NCBI RefSeq assembly: GCF_008386695.1
Contig: NZ_VUOC01000004.1
Span: 1,056,327-1,120,326, forward strand
Reading direction: 5' to 3'
Length of the DNA stretch: 64,000 nt
Source of the DNA: Chitinophaga agrisoli
GTDB taxonomy: Bacteria; Bacteroidota; Bacteroidia; Chitinophagales; Chitinophagaceae
The notes under the pieces were generated by a model, which searched no databases, was not told the origin of the DNA, and saw only the letters and a list, made by a program, of their open reading frames with translations. Every line of letters starts with the position of its first letter. The stretch's first letter is position 1. A program made the position numbers and the translations under genes. Positions 53,590 through 62,674 of the stretch are shown here, piece after piece.

Positions 53590-54841
53590 TAGCGGCTATC
53601 CTGTTTTTAACTACTTTCTGTTGTATCAGATCCAGGTAGCGCGTAGCCAATACCTGTCTGTCAAAATTCTCCTTTGCATACCGGAAGCCGTTCTCCCCCT
53701 CCTGTGCCAGGCGGGCGGGGTCCTGCAGGTACTGGCGGATGACGCGGCTGTACTCTGCCGCATTCTCCGGCTCTACATAACAACCTGCCGCCGCTTTTTC
53801 CACCAGCTCCCGCGATACGCCATCTATCGCCATGAGGATGGGCTTTTTGCAGGCCATGTAATCAAAGGTCTTGTTAGAATATACGGTCTTGAAAGTATCC
53901 ACCTTCTTTAGTACAGAGGCGCCCATATCTGAGGCCAGTATGTACTTGAACACCTCCTGTTTTGGCACCGCATCCAGGAACAGCACATTGTTTACCTGCC
54001 GTTCCCTTGCCAGTTGCTGCAGGCGGTTCTTTTCCATTCCCTGGCCAATAAGCTGGAACAGCACGGGCGTATCTTCCAATTGTTTGCCCGCATCCAGCAG
54101 CTGTTCCAGGTGGTTGGCCACGCCATGCGCACCTACATAGGTGATCACAAAACGGCCTTCGAGGCCATGCATACGGCGGAAACCCACCGGATCAAAACTG
54201 GCCATCAAATTGTCCGACAGGGAGAAGTCTGCCGCATTGGGGATAAAGATCAGCTTCTCTTCCGGCACCTGTTTCTGATCGCGCAGCGTGTTGTAAAAGG
54301 CCGGCGTAAGCACATTGATAAGCGTTGCTTTTTTGTAGATGAACTTTTCCACCGCATAAGCCAGGCGGATGATAAGCCGGTTCTTTAAAACGCCGGTATC
54401 GATGGCGGATTCCGGCCAGAGGTCCCGCACCTCAAATACAAAAGGCGTACGTTTAAGACGGGATACCAGGTAACCGGAGATGCCTACAAATAAAGGCGGC
54501 GAGGTAACCACTACTACATCGTAACGGCCTTTTGCCTTGAATAACCCCGCCCAAAGGGAAAAGAACATAAAAGAAAAGTACCCCCATAACCTGCCCAGGA
54601 AGTTCCTGTTATATGATTCTGACACATGGCAGCGCCACACATTAACAGCTCCCTGCTGTTTTTGTTTAAAATAACGGCCTTTATATTCTGCGCGTTTTTC
54701 TGAGCCGTTGTAATGCATCATGCCGGCCAGCACGGTTACGGTGTGCCCACCGGCTGTCCAGGCGCGGGTGATCTCATTCCAGCGGGAGCCTCCGGGATCG
54801 TCTTCTTCCAGAAAATACTGATGTATTAAGAGGATATTCAT
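53576..54841 (-). CDS. GT4-family glycosyltransferase (WbuB-like)
   Basis: A 421-residue GT-B enzyme. The N-terminus ILLIHQYFLEEDDPGGSRWNE contains the acceptor-side Gly-rich loop; further landmarks are VVTSPPLFVGISGYLVSRLKRTPFVFEVRDLWPESAID (about 107-145), ITYVGAHGVANHLEQLLDA (about 230) and LASDMGASVLKKVDTFKTVYSNKTFDYMACKKPILMAIDG, which is the WbuB-type donor site. In pgl-like clusters such an enzyme adds the second sugar to the undecaprenyl-linked first sugar; here that is inferred from the overlap of 14 bp with the PglC-like gene. Probably membrane-associated through a hydrophobic stretch at about 85-100. Confidence 0.88.
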   Translation of the reverse strand: MNILLIHQYFLEEDDPGGSRWNEITRAWTAGGHTVTVLAGMMHYNGSEKRAEYKGRYFKQKQQGAVNVWRCHVSESYNRNFLGRLWGYFSFMFFSLWAGLFKAKGRYDVVVVTSPPLFVGISGYLVSRLKRTPFVFEVRDLWPESAIDTGVLKNRLIIRLAYAVEKFIYKKATLINVLTPAFYNTLRDQKQVPEEKLIFIPNAADFSLSDNLMASFDPVGFRRMHGLEGRFVITYVGAHGVANHLEQLLDAGKQLEDTPVLFQLIGQGMEKNRLQQLARERQVNNVLFLDAVPKQEVFKYILASDMGASVLKKVDTFKTVYSNKTFDYMACKKPILMAIDGVSRELVEKAAAGCYVEPENAAEYSRVIRQYLQDPARLAQEGENGFRYAKENFDRQVLATRYLDLIQQKVVKNRIAANAWV

Positions 54842-54875
54842 TTGCTGGCTTTTAATGATTTGCGTTTGATGCGAA

Positions 54876-56780
54876 TCACGGATGATTGTTGATGATCAAT
54901 TCTGTTACGATACGATCCTGGTCTGTTGTGAAAATGATCTCCCGGCTATCTTCCATTACGCCGTATAAGGGGGCGTGTTTTCCATCACCGCCAACGGGCA
55001 GCAGTATATTGCCTGCGCTGTCTGTTGCGCGACAGTGCAGCCGTTCCGGCGCGGTGGTATGCCATAGCTGGCGCAGGTGCAGTCCTGCTGGTTTGTGCAG
55101 CACCTCATCCTCAATGATCCAGATGGGGAAGCCTTTACGTTTGCGGATACGGCGCTGGTGGCGGATGGCTTTACCTATGTGCCGGAATGCGCTGATACTG
55201 CCTTCCCAGATATACTCCTCTGCCGTTTCATAGAGGGCAGCGTTGTTACACTGTGTCCAGTCATACCAGATAAAGCGCGGGCCTTTTTCCATCTGGTCAT
55301 GATCATCCAGCATGACCGTGTTATGGGAGGCGGTGCCCATGAAGTAACGCAGGGTGCGCTCATCTGTGTTGTACTTATAGCTGCCGGCATCCAGCAGGAT
55401 GTTCTTTCCGTGGTACCAGATGTCCAGGTGCAGGTTATCTGCCTGGGAGGGCCGGTCTTTGTGGTTGCCGCAGCGCAGAAAAGTAAGTGTATCCGGTTCC
55501 CGGCAAACATAATAGCCGCCAGCGGGAAAACTGTAACAGGACCTGGCGGGGTGCAGCACGGGCATGGCGCCTGTTACGGCTGTTTTACCATACCAATAGC
55601 CGTCCTCATATTGTTCCGGGAAACCAGAGTCCAGATCCAGGAGCGCGGCCAGCGCCTGCAGTTGCGGGCGATAGTCGCGGTAATGCTGTTCATTCAGGCG
55701 GAAGAACAAAGCGCCGTCGTTAGCGCCATAGTTTGGCAGCCATCCGTCCCCGTCGTTCATGCTCACGCGCAAGAACAACAGGGAACGGCGGGCTTTTTCT
55801 TTCAGGTCCTCACTCCATTGTTCCCCATTCAGCGCTCCGAGGCGCAACGCCCAGGTAAGCAGCTGAACTACCACGCGGTGGTAGTTCATGGAGAATTGCA
55901 GGAAGGTACCATCCTCGTATACCTGGTAGGCTATTTCCTGTTCAAACCAGGCCTTGCCGTCTGCTTTCCAGGCAGCAGCGCCGGGCAGCGCGGGATACAA
56001 CAGGCCGCCCAGGTAAAGGGCCAGCGTTTCTGTGAGGGCATGATTATTTCTTACCGCTATGCGGGAGAAGTTGATGTTATGGTACACATGGTGCAGCTGC
56101 CAGTAGATGGCAAACTGGATCTTATCAAACACAGCTGTCGTCAGCGCCGGGGCGTTGCGGTAATAGCAAAGGGCAAAGGTCCAGTTCAATACGCGCAGGC
56201 TAATCTCCTGGCTGCATTTATAATGCGGGCCGCTGTTCACCGGGTTGGCGTCTATCCAGGACAGTATTTCCTGGAATACATAGGCGGCGCAATCCTCGTT
56301 AAAATGATAGTCGTAGCGGATAATATCGTACAGGAAGGCAAAACGCGCTTTTTCCCATACGTACTTGATATCGCCGGCATCGCTGGAGTAATCGTTGACC
56401 AGGCTCCAGTGCTGTGACGCATTGTATAGGTAGCCGGTCTGGGGGTGCCGCATCCAGTTATAGGGCTGGTCCAATTGTACCATGGGGCCACTGAAGAAGG
56501 AGAACCATCCCTGGCGCAGCTGCTGGTATCTTTTTGCCAGCGCGGGCTGCGGTTGGCGTGGCATGGCCAGCGCTTCCCTGCTTTGGAAGAAGAAGCGCAC
56601 CGGCTGGGCCTTCCATGTTTCCAGGGAAAGATAGCGGCGGAAAGGCGGATCCTGCGGGAATTGTTTGCGCAAACGGCCGCTTTTGCGCTGCAGCTCATAT
56701 ACAGAGCGGAAGGCCATGTAGCGCCAGCCCATATTGCGGGCTACGCTCACGCCGCTGCGTAGTGTGCTCCAGCGGCTCAT
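54876..56780 (-). CDS. Heparinase II/III-family (alginate-lyase-like) protein
   Basis: A 634-residue protein with an N-terminal alpha/alpha toroid (about 60-390) and a C-terminal beta-sandwich (about 400-634), the layout of heparinase II/III and related uronate lyases. N246-H247 (RNNHALTETLALYLGG) and Y300-H301 (FSMNYHR) are placed like the catalytic His and Tyr of that fold; the C-terminal domain has the signature LHLDIWYHGKNILLDAGSYKYN (about 455-476). There is no obvious signal peptide, which is usual for heparinase-like proteins in polysaccharide operons. It may cleave or modify the polymer made by this operon rather than serve for feeding. Its start overlaps the epimerase stop by 4 bp (ATGA). 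Confidence 0.85.
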   Translation of the reverse strand: MSRWSTLRSGVSVARNMGWRYMAFRSVYELQRKSGRLRKQFPQDPPFRRYLSLETWKAQPVRFFFQSREALAMPRQPQPALAKRYQQLRQGWFSFFSGPMVQLDQPYNWMRHPQTGYLYNASQHWSLVNDYSSDAGDIKYVWEKARFAFLYDIIRYDYHFNEDCAAYVFQEILSWIDANPVNSGPHYKCSQEISLRVLNWTFALCYYRNAPALTTAVFDKIQFAIYWQLHHVYHNINFSRIAVRNNHALTETLALYLGGLLYPALPGAAAWKADGKAWFEQEIAYQVYEDGTFLQFSMNYHRVVVQLLTWALRLGALNGEQWSEDLKEKARRSLLFLRVSMNDGDGWLPNYGANDGALFFRLNEQHYRDYRPQLQALAALLDLDSGFPEQYEDGYWYGKTAVTGAMPVLHPARSCYSFPAGGYYVCREPDTLTFLRCGNHKDRPSQADNLHLDIWYHGKNILLDAGSYKYNTDERTLRYFMGTASHNTVMLDDHDQMEKGPRFIWYDWTQCNNAALYETAEEYIWEGSISAFRHIGKAIRHQRRIRKRKGFPIWIIEDEVLHKPAGLHLRQLWHTTAPERLHCRATDSAGNILLPVGGDGKHAPLYGVMEDSREIIFTTDQDRIVTELIINNHP

Positions 56781-57895
56781 GCTACGGTGGCGGTTTTAGC
56801 TTCCAGGGCAAAAAGCGTTACCAGGTGTTCAGCAATACGCTGGGCGGTATGGCCGTCCCACATGGGGGGAATGCCGCCTTTCTGCCATTGGCCGGCAAAC
56901 AGTTTATCCATGGCAGGCTTTAACGCAGCGGGGTCTGTGCCTAAGAGGGCGTTGGTGCCCAGGGTACAGGTCTCCGGCCGTTCTGTAGAGTCGCGGAGGG
57001 TCATGCAGGGCACGCCCATTACCGTGGTTTCTTCTGTAATACCGCCGCTGTCTGTGATCACCGCTTTGGCATGTTCTACCAGGTAATTGAACTCCAGGTA
57101 ACTCATGGGCGGCGTAAGGTGCAGGCGGGGCTGTGCAACCGCAATACGCTCCAGCTGTTTGGCCGTGCGGGGATGTACGGGGAAGATGACTGGCAAGCCG
57201 TGGTTGTTCTGCATGATCTCGTTGATCAGCAGGGCCAGGTTCTGCTCCTCATCCACATTAGCGGGGCGGTGCAGGGTCATGACCAGGTAATGGCCCGGCT
57301 GCAGGCCAGCCTGCTCCCATACGGGCGGCGCGGTAAAGCGATGCCGGTGTTTGAGCAGGGTATCTATCATGGTATTGCCAACAAAAAAGAGCTGGTCTTC
57401 TGACTTGCCCTCTTTACGGAGGTTGGCATTTGCTATTTCTGAAGTAGTGAAGAAGTAGTCTGTAATGGCGTCTGTGACCATGCGGTTGATCTCTTCCGGC
57501 ATGGTGATATCGCCGGAGCGGATACCCGCTTCCACATGGGCTACTTTTACGTGCATCTTTTTTGCCACGATGGAGCAGGCCAGTGTAGAGGTAACATCGC
57601 CCACCACCAGCACCAGCTGCGCCGGGTTGGCCGCCAGCTCTTTTTCAAAGCGGGTCATAATGCCGGCGGTTTGTTCCGCCTGCGAGCCGCCGCCGGCTTC
57701 GAGGTTTACATGCGGCTGCGGAATACCCAGCTGCTCAAAAAATGACTGACTCATGTTGGCATCGTAATGCTGGCCGGTGTGCACCAGGCGGTAGCTGATA
57801 TTGTAGCCTTGCTGCTGTTTTTCTTCCAGCGCGCTGATGATGGGGGCAATCTTCATAAAGTTGGGCCGTGCCCCTGCAATGATGGTAATGTTCAT
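56777..57895 (-). CDS. wecB: UDP-N-acetylglucosamine 2-epimerase (non-hydrolysing)
   Basis: Interconverts UDP-GlcNAc and UDP-ManNAc; cytoplasmic GT-B-fold enzyme of 372 residues. Family motifs are IIAGARPNFMKIAPII (3-18), LVHTGQHYDANMS (about 36-48), VVGDVTSTLACSIVAKK (about 97-113), VAHVEAGIRSGD (about 118-129), PEEINRMVTDAI, LVMTLHRPANVD, VIFPVHPRT and ITDSGGITEETTVMGVPCMTLRDSTERPE (about 283-311), with the donor-binding Ser-Gly-Gly. ManNAc, or ManNAcA after oxidation, is therefore a likely component of the glycan; no UDP-ManNAc dehydrogenase (WecC) is in the window. Overlaps the heparinase-like gene. Confidence 0.95.
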   Translation of the reverse strand: MNITIIAGARPNFMKIAPIISALEEKQQQGYNISYRLVHTGQHYDANMSQSFFEQLGIPQPHVNLEAGGGSQAEQTAGIMTRFEKELAANPAQLVLVVGDVTSTLACSIVAKKMHVKVAHVEAGIRSGDITMPEEINRMVTDAITDYFFTTSEIANANLRKEGKSEDQLFFVGNTMIDTLLKHRHRFTAPPVWEQAGLQPGHYLVMTLHRPANVDEEQNLALLINEIMQNNHGLPVIFPVHPRTAKQLERIAVAQPRLHLTPPMSYLEFNYLVEHAKAVITDSGGITEETTVMGVPCMTLRDSTERPETCTLGTNALLGTDPAALKPAMDKLFAGQWQKGGIPPMWDGHTAQRIAEHLVTLFALEAKTATVA

Positions 57896-57928
57896 CCCGT
57901 ACCTGTTTTAGTTTTTCAATTGATGTAT

Positions 57929-60106
57929 TTACGCTTTGAGCTGAGCGCCGTTGACATACATAATATCCCCTGGTTCCTCGTTGTCCGATGGTGGCTGTAA
58001 TGATACCCAGCCGCCTTGCTGCAGGCTTTCTATGGCCGCAAAACTGGCCAGGGTGGTGTTTACGATCTCATTAAAAGGTATTAAGGAGGGGCCGCCTTGC
58101 TGTACCCGTTCTGCAAAGAGGCGGAACTGGGCGGAGTGGCCCTTATCCAGGGAGGTCTTTAGTTTGGAGAAGCCTTTAAAGCCGTAACCCTGTGTAACGC
58201 GGAAATTGTCAATAATGGCGGTACGCTCCTGTGTATATACCTCTATCCTTTCTTTAGCATAAGCCCTGGAGCCGTTGGCAAAATAGTTTATGACGCCGGT
58301 AGCGCCGTTCTCATACCTGAGCAGTATGGTAGCATTGTCTGTGGTGGAGGAAGGATGCAGGCCCATGGCATTCATACATACGGCCTTTACCCGGCTGCCG
58401 GTGAAATAAGTGATGAGGTCTATAAAATGGCAGGCTTCGCCAATGATACGGCCACCGCCTACTTTGGGGTCATGCACCCAGGTGCTGGCGGGAATAGATC
58501 CGGCATTCATGGTGGCCACCACGTTCATGGCGGCATTACCTACCAGTTCTTTTACCTGCCGCGCGTGTGGCGAAAAGCGCCGGTTAAAACCCACCGTTAA
58601 TGTTATGCGGCCTTTATAGGCCCGTTGTATGGCCTCCAGCTCATCGCGGGTAAGGGCCAGCGGTTTCTCTACAAATACATGTTTGCCTGCCTGCAGCGCC
58701 TGTATGACCATAGACGCGTGGGTATTATGCCGGGTGGTGATGAGCACTGCATCCACTTCCGGATCCTGCAGCAGCTCGTTATGGTTGGTGGTGCTGATGG
58801 CAATGCGGTGCTTGCGGGCCAGCGCGGTGCCGGTAACGCCGCTGGCGCTGGCAATATACTTGATGCGCGCGCCTGCTTTTTGCAAGGCCGGCAGCATGGT
58901 CATTTTTGTGAAGTTGCCCGCGCCAATAATACCCAGCACGCCTTTGGTACCCGCAAAGGAAGCTTCCGGCACAATCTGTACCACGGGCGTATGCGGGGTA
59001 TTTTGCGGGTAGACCAGTATAGAGGCGATGGAGCGGCTCTGGCCAATGTGCTCGTAGATCTGCCGGTAGTCTTCCAGCGGTACTTTTTCCGTGATAAGGG
59101 AGGCTACGCGCAGTTTGCAGGTAGCAATGGCCTGCAGCACCGCTTCGAAATTACGTTGCTCGGTCCAGCGGACAAAAGGCAGCGGGTAGTCCTGGCCTTT
59201 TTGCTCATAGCCCTCATCATACCTGCCGGGGCCATAGGAACAGGAAACCTGGAAGCTGAGCTCCTTTTCATAAAAAGCGGCCCGGTTTATATGCAGGCCT
59301 ACCACCCCTACGAGGATGATGCGGCCGCGTTTGCGGCTCATGGTAGCCGCCTGGGCGATGATATCGTCTGTTTTAGCGGAGGCGGTGATAATGATCCCAT
59401 CTGCGCCCACGCCGTTGGTGAGCTCCGTTATGTACTTCACCACATCTGTACCGGTAGCCGGGCTAATGGCGATGATACCTTTTGCACGGGCTATCTCCAG
59501 CTTGGCCGGATCCAGGTCTACGCCTATTACACGGCAGCCGTTGGCGACCAGCAGCTCTGCGGTAATGAGGCCTATAAGACCCAGGCCTATCACTACGATG
59601 GTCTCTCCAAAAGTGGGGTTGCACAGGCGAATGCCCTGCAGGCCAATAGCGCCTATCACGGTAAATGCGGCTTCATCGTCTGACACATCATCCGGTACGC
59701 GGGCCGCCAGGTGTTTGGGCACACTTACAAACTCCGCGTGCGGGCCATTGGAGGCCACGCGGTCGCCGGGTTTAAATTCCGTTACGCCCTCTCCTACGGC
59801 TATCACCTTGCCTACGTTACAATAGCCCAGGGGCAGGGGCTGTTCCAGCTTATTGAACACCGCTTCCAGGGTAGGCATTAAACCGTCTGTTTTGATCTTG
59901 TCCAGCACCTGTCTTACTTTTTCCGGCTGCTGGCGCGCCTTCTGTACCAGGTTGGCCTTGCCAAACTCCACCAGCATACGCTCTGTGCCCAGGGATACGA
60001 GGCTGCGGCTGGTCTGTATGAGTATGCCGCCCCGGCTTACCTGTGGGGCGGGCACCTCTTCGAGGATGGTGGCGCCTGTCTTGAAGGATTGGATCAGTTG
60101 CTTCAT
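57929..60106 (-). CDS. Bi-domain oxidoreductase: zinc-type alcohol dehydrogenase fused to Gfo/Idh/MocA
   Basis: A 725-residue fusion. Residues about 1-355 are a medium-chain dehydrogenase: EEVPAPQVSRGGILIQT, GVTEFKPGDRVASNGPHAEFVSVP, AAFTVIGAIGLQGIRL and the Rossmann loop VVIGLGLIGLITAELLVANGCRVIGVDLD (about 170-197). Residues about 370-720 are a Gfo/Idh/MocA unit with VLGIIGAGNFTKMTM, HVFVEKPLALTRDELEAI, and ACHFIDLITYFTG. Both halves keep their nucleotide-binding glycines. Such fusions are common in polysaccharide operons, next to heparinase-like and epimerase genes, but the reaction is not established; a two-step oxidation-reduction of a nucleotide or polymer sugar is the obvious idea. Located 9 bp after a GT4 gene and 33 bp before wecB. 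Confidence 0.88.
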   Translation of the reverse strand: MKQLIQSFKTGATILEEVPAPQVSRGGILIQTSRSLVSLGTERMLVEFGKANLVQKARQQPEKVRQVLDKIKTDGLMPTLEAVFNKLEQPLPLGYCNVGKVIAVGEGVTEFKPGDRVASNGPHAEFVSVPKHLAARVPDDVSDDEAAFTVIGAIGLQGIRLCNPTFGETIVVIGLGLIGLITAELLVANGCRVIGVDLDPAKLEIARAKGIIAISPATGTDVVKYITELTNGVGADGIIITASAKTDDIIAQAATMSRKRGRIILVGVVGLHINRAAFYEKELSFQVSCSYGPGRYDEGYEQKGQDYPLPFVRWTEQRNFEAVLQAIATCKLRVASLITEKVPLEDYRQIYEHIGQSRSIASILVYPQNTPHTPVVQIVPEASFAGTKGVLGIIGAGNFTKMTMLPALQKAGARIKYIASASGVTGTALARKHRIAISTTNHNELLQDPEVDAVLITTRHNTHASMVIQALQAGKHVFVEKPLALTRDELEAIQRAYKGRITLTVGFNRRFSPHARQVKELVGNAAMNVVATMNAGSIPASTWVHDPKVGGGRIIGEACHFIDLITYFTGSRVKAVCMNAMGLHPSSTTDNATILLRYENGATGVINYFANGSRAYAKERIEVYTQERTAIIDNFRVTQGYGFKGFSKLKTSLDKGHSAQFRLFAERVQQGGPSLIPFNEIVNTTLASFAAIESLQQGGWVSLQPPSDNEEPGDIMYVNGAQLKA

Positions 60107-60115
60107 TTTTTATAT

Positions 60116-61246
60116 TTAATTATGCCTGGCTATGCCATGCAGGAATGATAGTGTTTCGTTGGAAGCGCTTTCCCAGGAAAACTGCTTCGCTTTTTCAAAG
60201 GCCGCCTGCGCAATGTGCTCCCGCCGTTGCTGGTCCAGCAGCAGGGCCTCCAGCTGGCGGGTGGTATCTGCTACATTGGTAGGGTCAAAATAATCGCCTG
60301 CTTCCTGCAGGATCTCCGGCATAGGCCCATAGCTGGATGACAGGATGGGCAGGCCGGCAGACATGGCCTCTACCAATATGTTGGGCATGTTCTCGCAGGT
60401 GGAGGCAAACACAAACAGGTCTGCCTGCTGGTAGGTGGCATTGATCTGCTCATACCCGATCTTACCCGCATATTTTACACAATGGCCCAGCTGCTGCAGC
60501 TTTTCCCGGAAGGCTTTTTCCAGGGCCGGGTTCAGGGGGCCTACCAGCTCCAGCGAAATATGGTAGCCTTTGCGGTGCAGCTGCTCTACGGCATCCATGA
60601 GCACCAACTGGTGTTTATAATAGTTGATGATGGACACATACAGGATCTTAAAAGGCTGCTGTGCACTAAAAGCCGCAACGGGCCGCTGTGCACGGGGCGC
60701 CTGCTGAAAGCGGGCGGATACGCCGTGATAGATGACCGTATGCTGTTTTTCCTTCAGCTGCGGTACGCTGTGCAGGATATAATCCCGCGCATAACGCGAG
60801 ATAAAGATGATACCCTGCGCATGGCTGAAAGAACGTGTTTGTAATACATTCAGCGCCAGGTAACGCAACTTGTTCAGCGAAAAGGGGAAACGGTCGCGCT
60901 CCTGTTTTTCGAATACCAGCATATTCTGCGACATGCTTACATAAGGCCGGAATCTGCCTGCATACGTACCGCCGGGCGCCAGCAGCACATCTACCCCATG
61001 CCGGCGCAGGGCTTTGTTAAAGTGGTTCATTTTCCATAACTGCACTTTAAAGGCAGGGCCATTCATTTCCGGTACCAGCTGTTTATCGATCCAGGGCAGA
61101 TCCGGCAGCTGCTGCAGCTGGGCGCCGCCCCATACCACCACTTTCTCAAAGCCATAACGGGCAGGCTCCGCATACCGCAGGATGTTGCTGATATGCGTAA
61201 TGCCGCCGCCGGCGCGTATGTTTGAGCAGTCAATACCCAGGATCAT
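60116..61246 (-). CDS. GT4-family glycosyltransferase
   Basis: A 376-residue GT-B enzyme with the opening ILGIDCSNIRAGGGITHISNIL (Gly-rich acceptor loop), a middle VLLAPGGTYAGRFRPYVSMSQNML, ILYVSIINYYKHQLVLMDAVEQLHRKGY (start of the donor domain, about 203) and the donor site ADLFVFASTCENMPNILVEAMSAGLPILSSSYGPMPEIL (about 287-325) with the E-x7-E pattern. It probably adds one sugar of the repeat unit on the cytoplasmic side. The ATG at 61246 overlaps the stop of the upstream lyase gene (ATGA), a sign of translational coupling. Confidence 0.9.
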   Translation of the reverse strand: MILGIDCSNIRAGGGITHISNILRYAEPARYGFEKVVVWGGAQLQQLPDLPWIDKQLVPEMNGPAFKVQLWKMNHFNKALRRHGVDVLLAPGGTYAGRFRPYVSMSQNMLVFEKQERDRFPFSLNKLRYLALNVLQTRSFSHAQGIIFISRYARDYILHSVPQLKEKQHTVIYHGVSARFQQAPRAQRPVAAFSAQQPFKILYVSIINYYKHQLVLMDAVEQLHRKGYHISLELVGPLNPALEKAFREKLQQLGHCVKYAGKIGYEQINATYQQADLFVFASTCENMPNILVEAMSAGLPILSSSYGPMPEILQEAGDYFDPTNVADTTRQLEALLLDQQRREHIAQAAFEKAKQFSWESASNETLSFLHGIARHN

Positions 61247-62628
61247 TGGCTTTTACTTTTATTGTTCTTTCCGGGACCACGGATCTCATTTATCTTTTGC
61301 TGTACATCCTGCACTTTGCTTTTATCCCCCGCATCCCCTTTCGCATTAGGCGAAAAGAAGCTTGCGCCAAAATCGCAATTGCTGAACATGGCCTTACCGT
61401 TCTGATAGGTTTCTATGGTAAGGCGCTGCGTTTCCGGCGCTACCTTTTTAGCAGGCGGCCCCACGGAGCGTGAGAGTGCTTGTGCAGCCGGCGCGTTCAG
61501 GTTCTTTGTAATGTCCGGGCCAAAGTCTGCCACGGAAGTATCTTTCAGTTCAAAGACCTGTTTGGCGTTCATAAACCTGTTCTGCCGGAATATGATATTG
61601 CGGGGATAGTCATTACACTGTTCGCCGGCTTTTAATACCCGCAGCCCCAGATGGTTTACGAATACATTGTCTTCAATGGTCACATCCGCCACCGTGCCAT
61701 AACCACAGCCCCGGGGATCACCGCCTACCATCAGCACCAGGCCGCCGTTGGAAGTAGATACCGGCGCATTGAAGAAGTAATTATTGGTTATTTTATGACC
61801 GCTGCCGGCCATACGTAACGCGTTCTTAGTGTTATAGAAGCGGTTATCTGTGACGATATCATTATTGCCGCCGCGCAGGGAGATACCGGAGCGGCAGTCC
61901 ACGAAATAGTTGCCGGACATCGTATTACCGCTGGATTTACAGCTAAGCGTTTCTGAATCGCCAAAACACCTGCGGAAGATATTATCCTTTACCATGGCGC
62001 CGGAAACACCGTGGCCCAGGCCAATGCGGATAGCCTCCAGGGCCTCGCCGGGATGCACCGGCACATCTGTAAAGGTGTTATTGGACAGTATATTATTATC
62101 CGGCTGGTCATCATCCACATCTACATGCACAATGGGATTACGGTTGGTTTTGCCTTTAAAGAGGCAACCGGTGACCATATTGTTCTGGCCAAATACTTCG
62201 AGCCAGGAATAAGAATGCGGGGATACCTGCCCCGGGTCCTGCACAAACTGCACGTTGCGGAGGGTGCAGTTGTTACCTGTGGTCTTTTTATAGCGGAAGG
62301 ATACTACGGAGCGGATACCCTGTTCCAGATTGGGGTTCTGCACTTTTATATTCTGCACAATAATGTATTTGCCCAGCAGGTACAGCTGGTTATTGCCGGT
62401 AAGCACTGTTTTACCGCCGCCATCCACTACAGCGGGGCTGGCGGCGGTACCGCCGCCCTGTATGAGCAATACATCATTATCCTGATAGCTGGCCTGCAGG
62501 TTCACTGTCTGGCCGGCTTTGGCGGTGATGACCACCTCATTCTGCGCGTTTGCCTGCCAGCAGCAGCCTGCCGTCAGCAAAAACGTTACAATCCATTTAC
62601 ACCTGGTTCTCCATGAAAACTTGTACAT
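61243..62628 (-). CDS. PL6-family beta-helix polysaccharide lyase (chondroitinase-B/alginate-lyase-like)
   Basis: An exported protein of 461 residues with a signal peptide (about 1-28, ending QANAQ). The rest is a right-handed parallel beta-helix with regular N-x-F/I turns (NNTFTDVP, DNIFRRCF, GNYFVDC, DNRFYNTK, NNYFFNA, DNVFVNH, QNRFMNA). The PL6 catalytic pair is present as K231 (LSCKSSGN) and R252 (ISLRGGNN), 21 residues apart as are Lys250 and Arg271 of chondroitinase B; E226 lies where a calcium ligand is found and D224 stands in for the other Glu. It should cleave uronic-acid polymers in the periplasm by beta-elimination. The C-terminal about 80 residues are Lys-rich and low in complexity. 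Its position inside the EPS operon suggests its own polymer as substrate. Confidence 0.88.
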   Translation of the reverse strand: MYKFSWRTRCKWIVTFLLTAGCCWQANAQNEVVITAKAGQTVNLQASYQDNDVLLIQGGGTAASPAVVDGGGKTVLTGNNQLYLLGKYIIVQNIKVQNPNLEQGIRSVVSFRYKKTTGNNCTLRNVQFVQDPGQVSPHSYSWLEVFGQNNMVTGCLFKGKTNRNPIVHVDVDDDQPDNNILSNNTFTDVPVHPGEALEAIRIGLGHGVSGAMVKDNIFRRCFGDSETLSCKSSGNTMSGNYFVDCRSGISLRGGNNDIVTDNRFYNTKNALRMAGSGHKITNNYFFNAPVSTSNGGLVLMVGGDPRGCGYGTVADVTIEDNVFVNHLGLRVLKAGEQCNDYPRNIIFRQNRFMNAKQVFELKDTSVADFGPDITKNLNAPAAQALSRSVGPPAKKVAPETQRLTIETYQNGKAMFSNCDFGASFFSPNAKGDAGDKSKVQDVQQKINEIRGPGKNNKSKSQ

Positions 62629-62674
62629 CTCATTAGTTTTTTACGTCATCAATACTGTTTCCGCAGGACTGGTC

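Noticed and set aside
55077-56417. 446-codon plus-strand ORF opposite the heparinase-like gene
   Set aside because: Antisense shadow produced by the third-position G+C of the true gene; no motif, and the opposite strand has a full lyase-type domain layout.
58625-59683. 352-codon plus-strand ORF opposite the bi-domain oxidoreductase
   Set aside because: Antisense to two clear dehydrogenase domains; composition is without domain logic.
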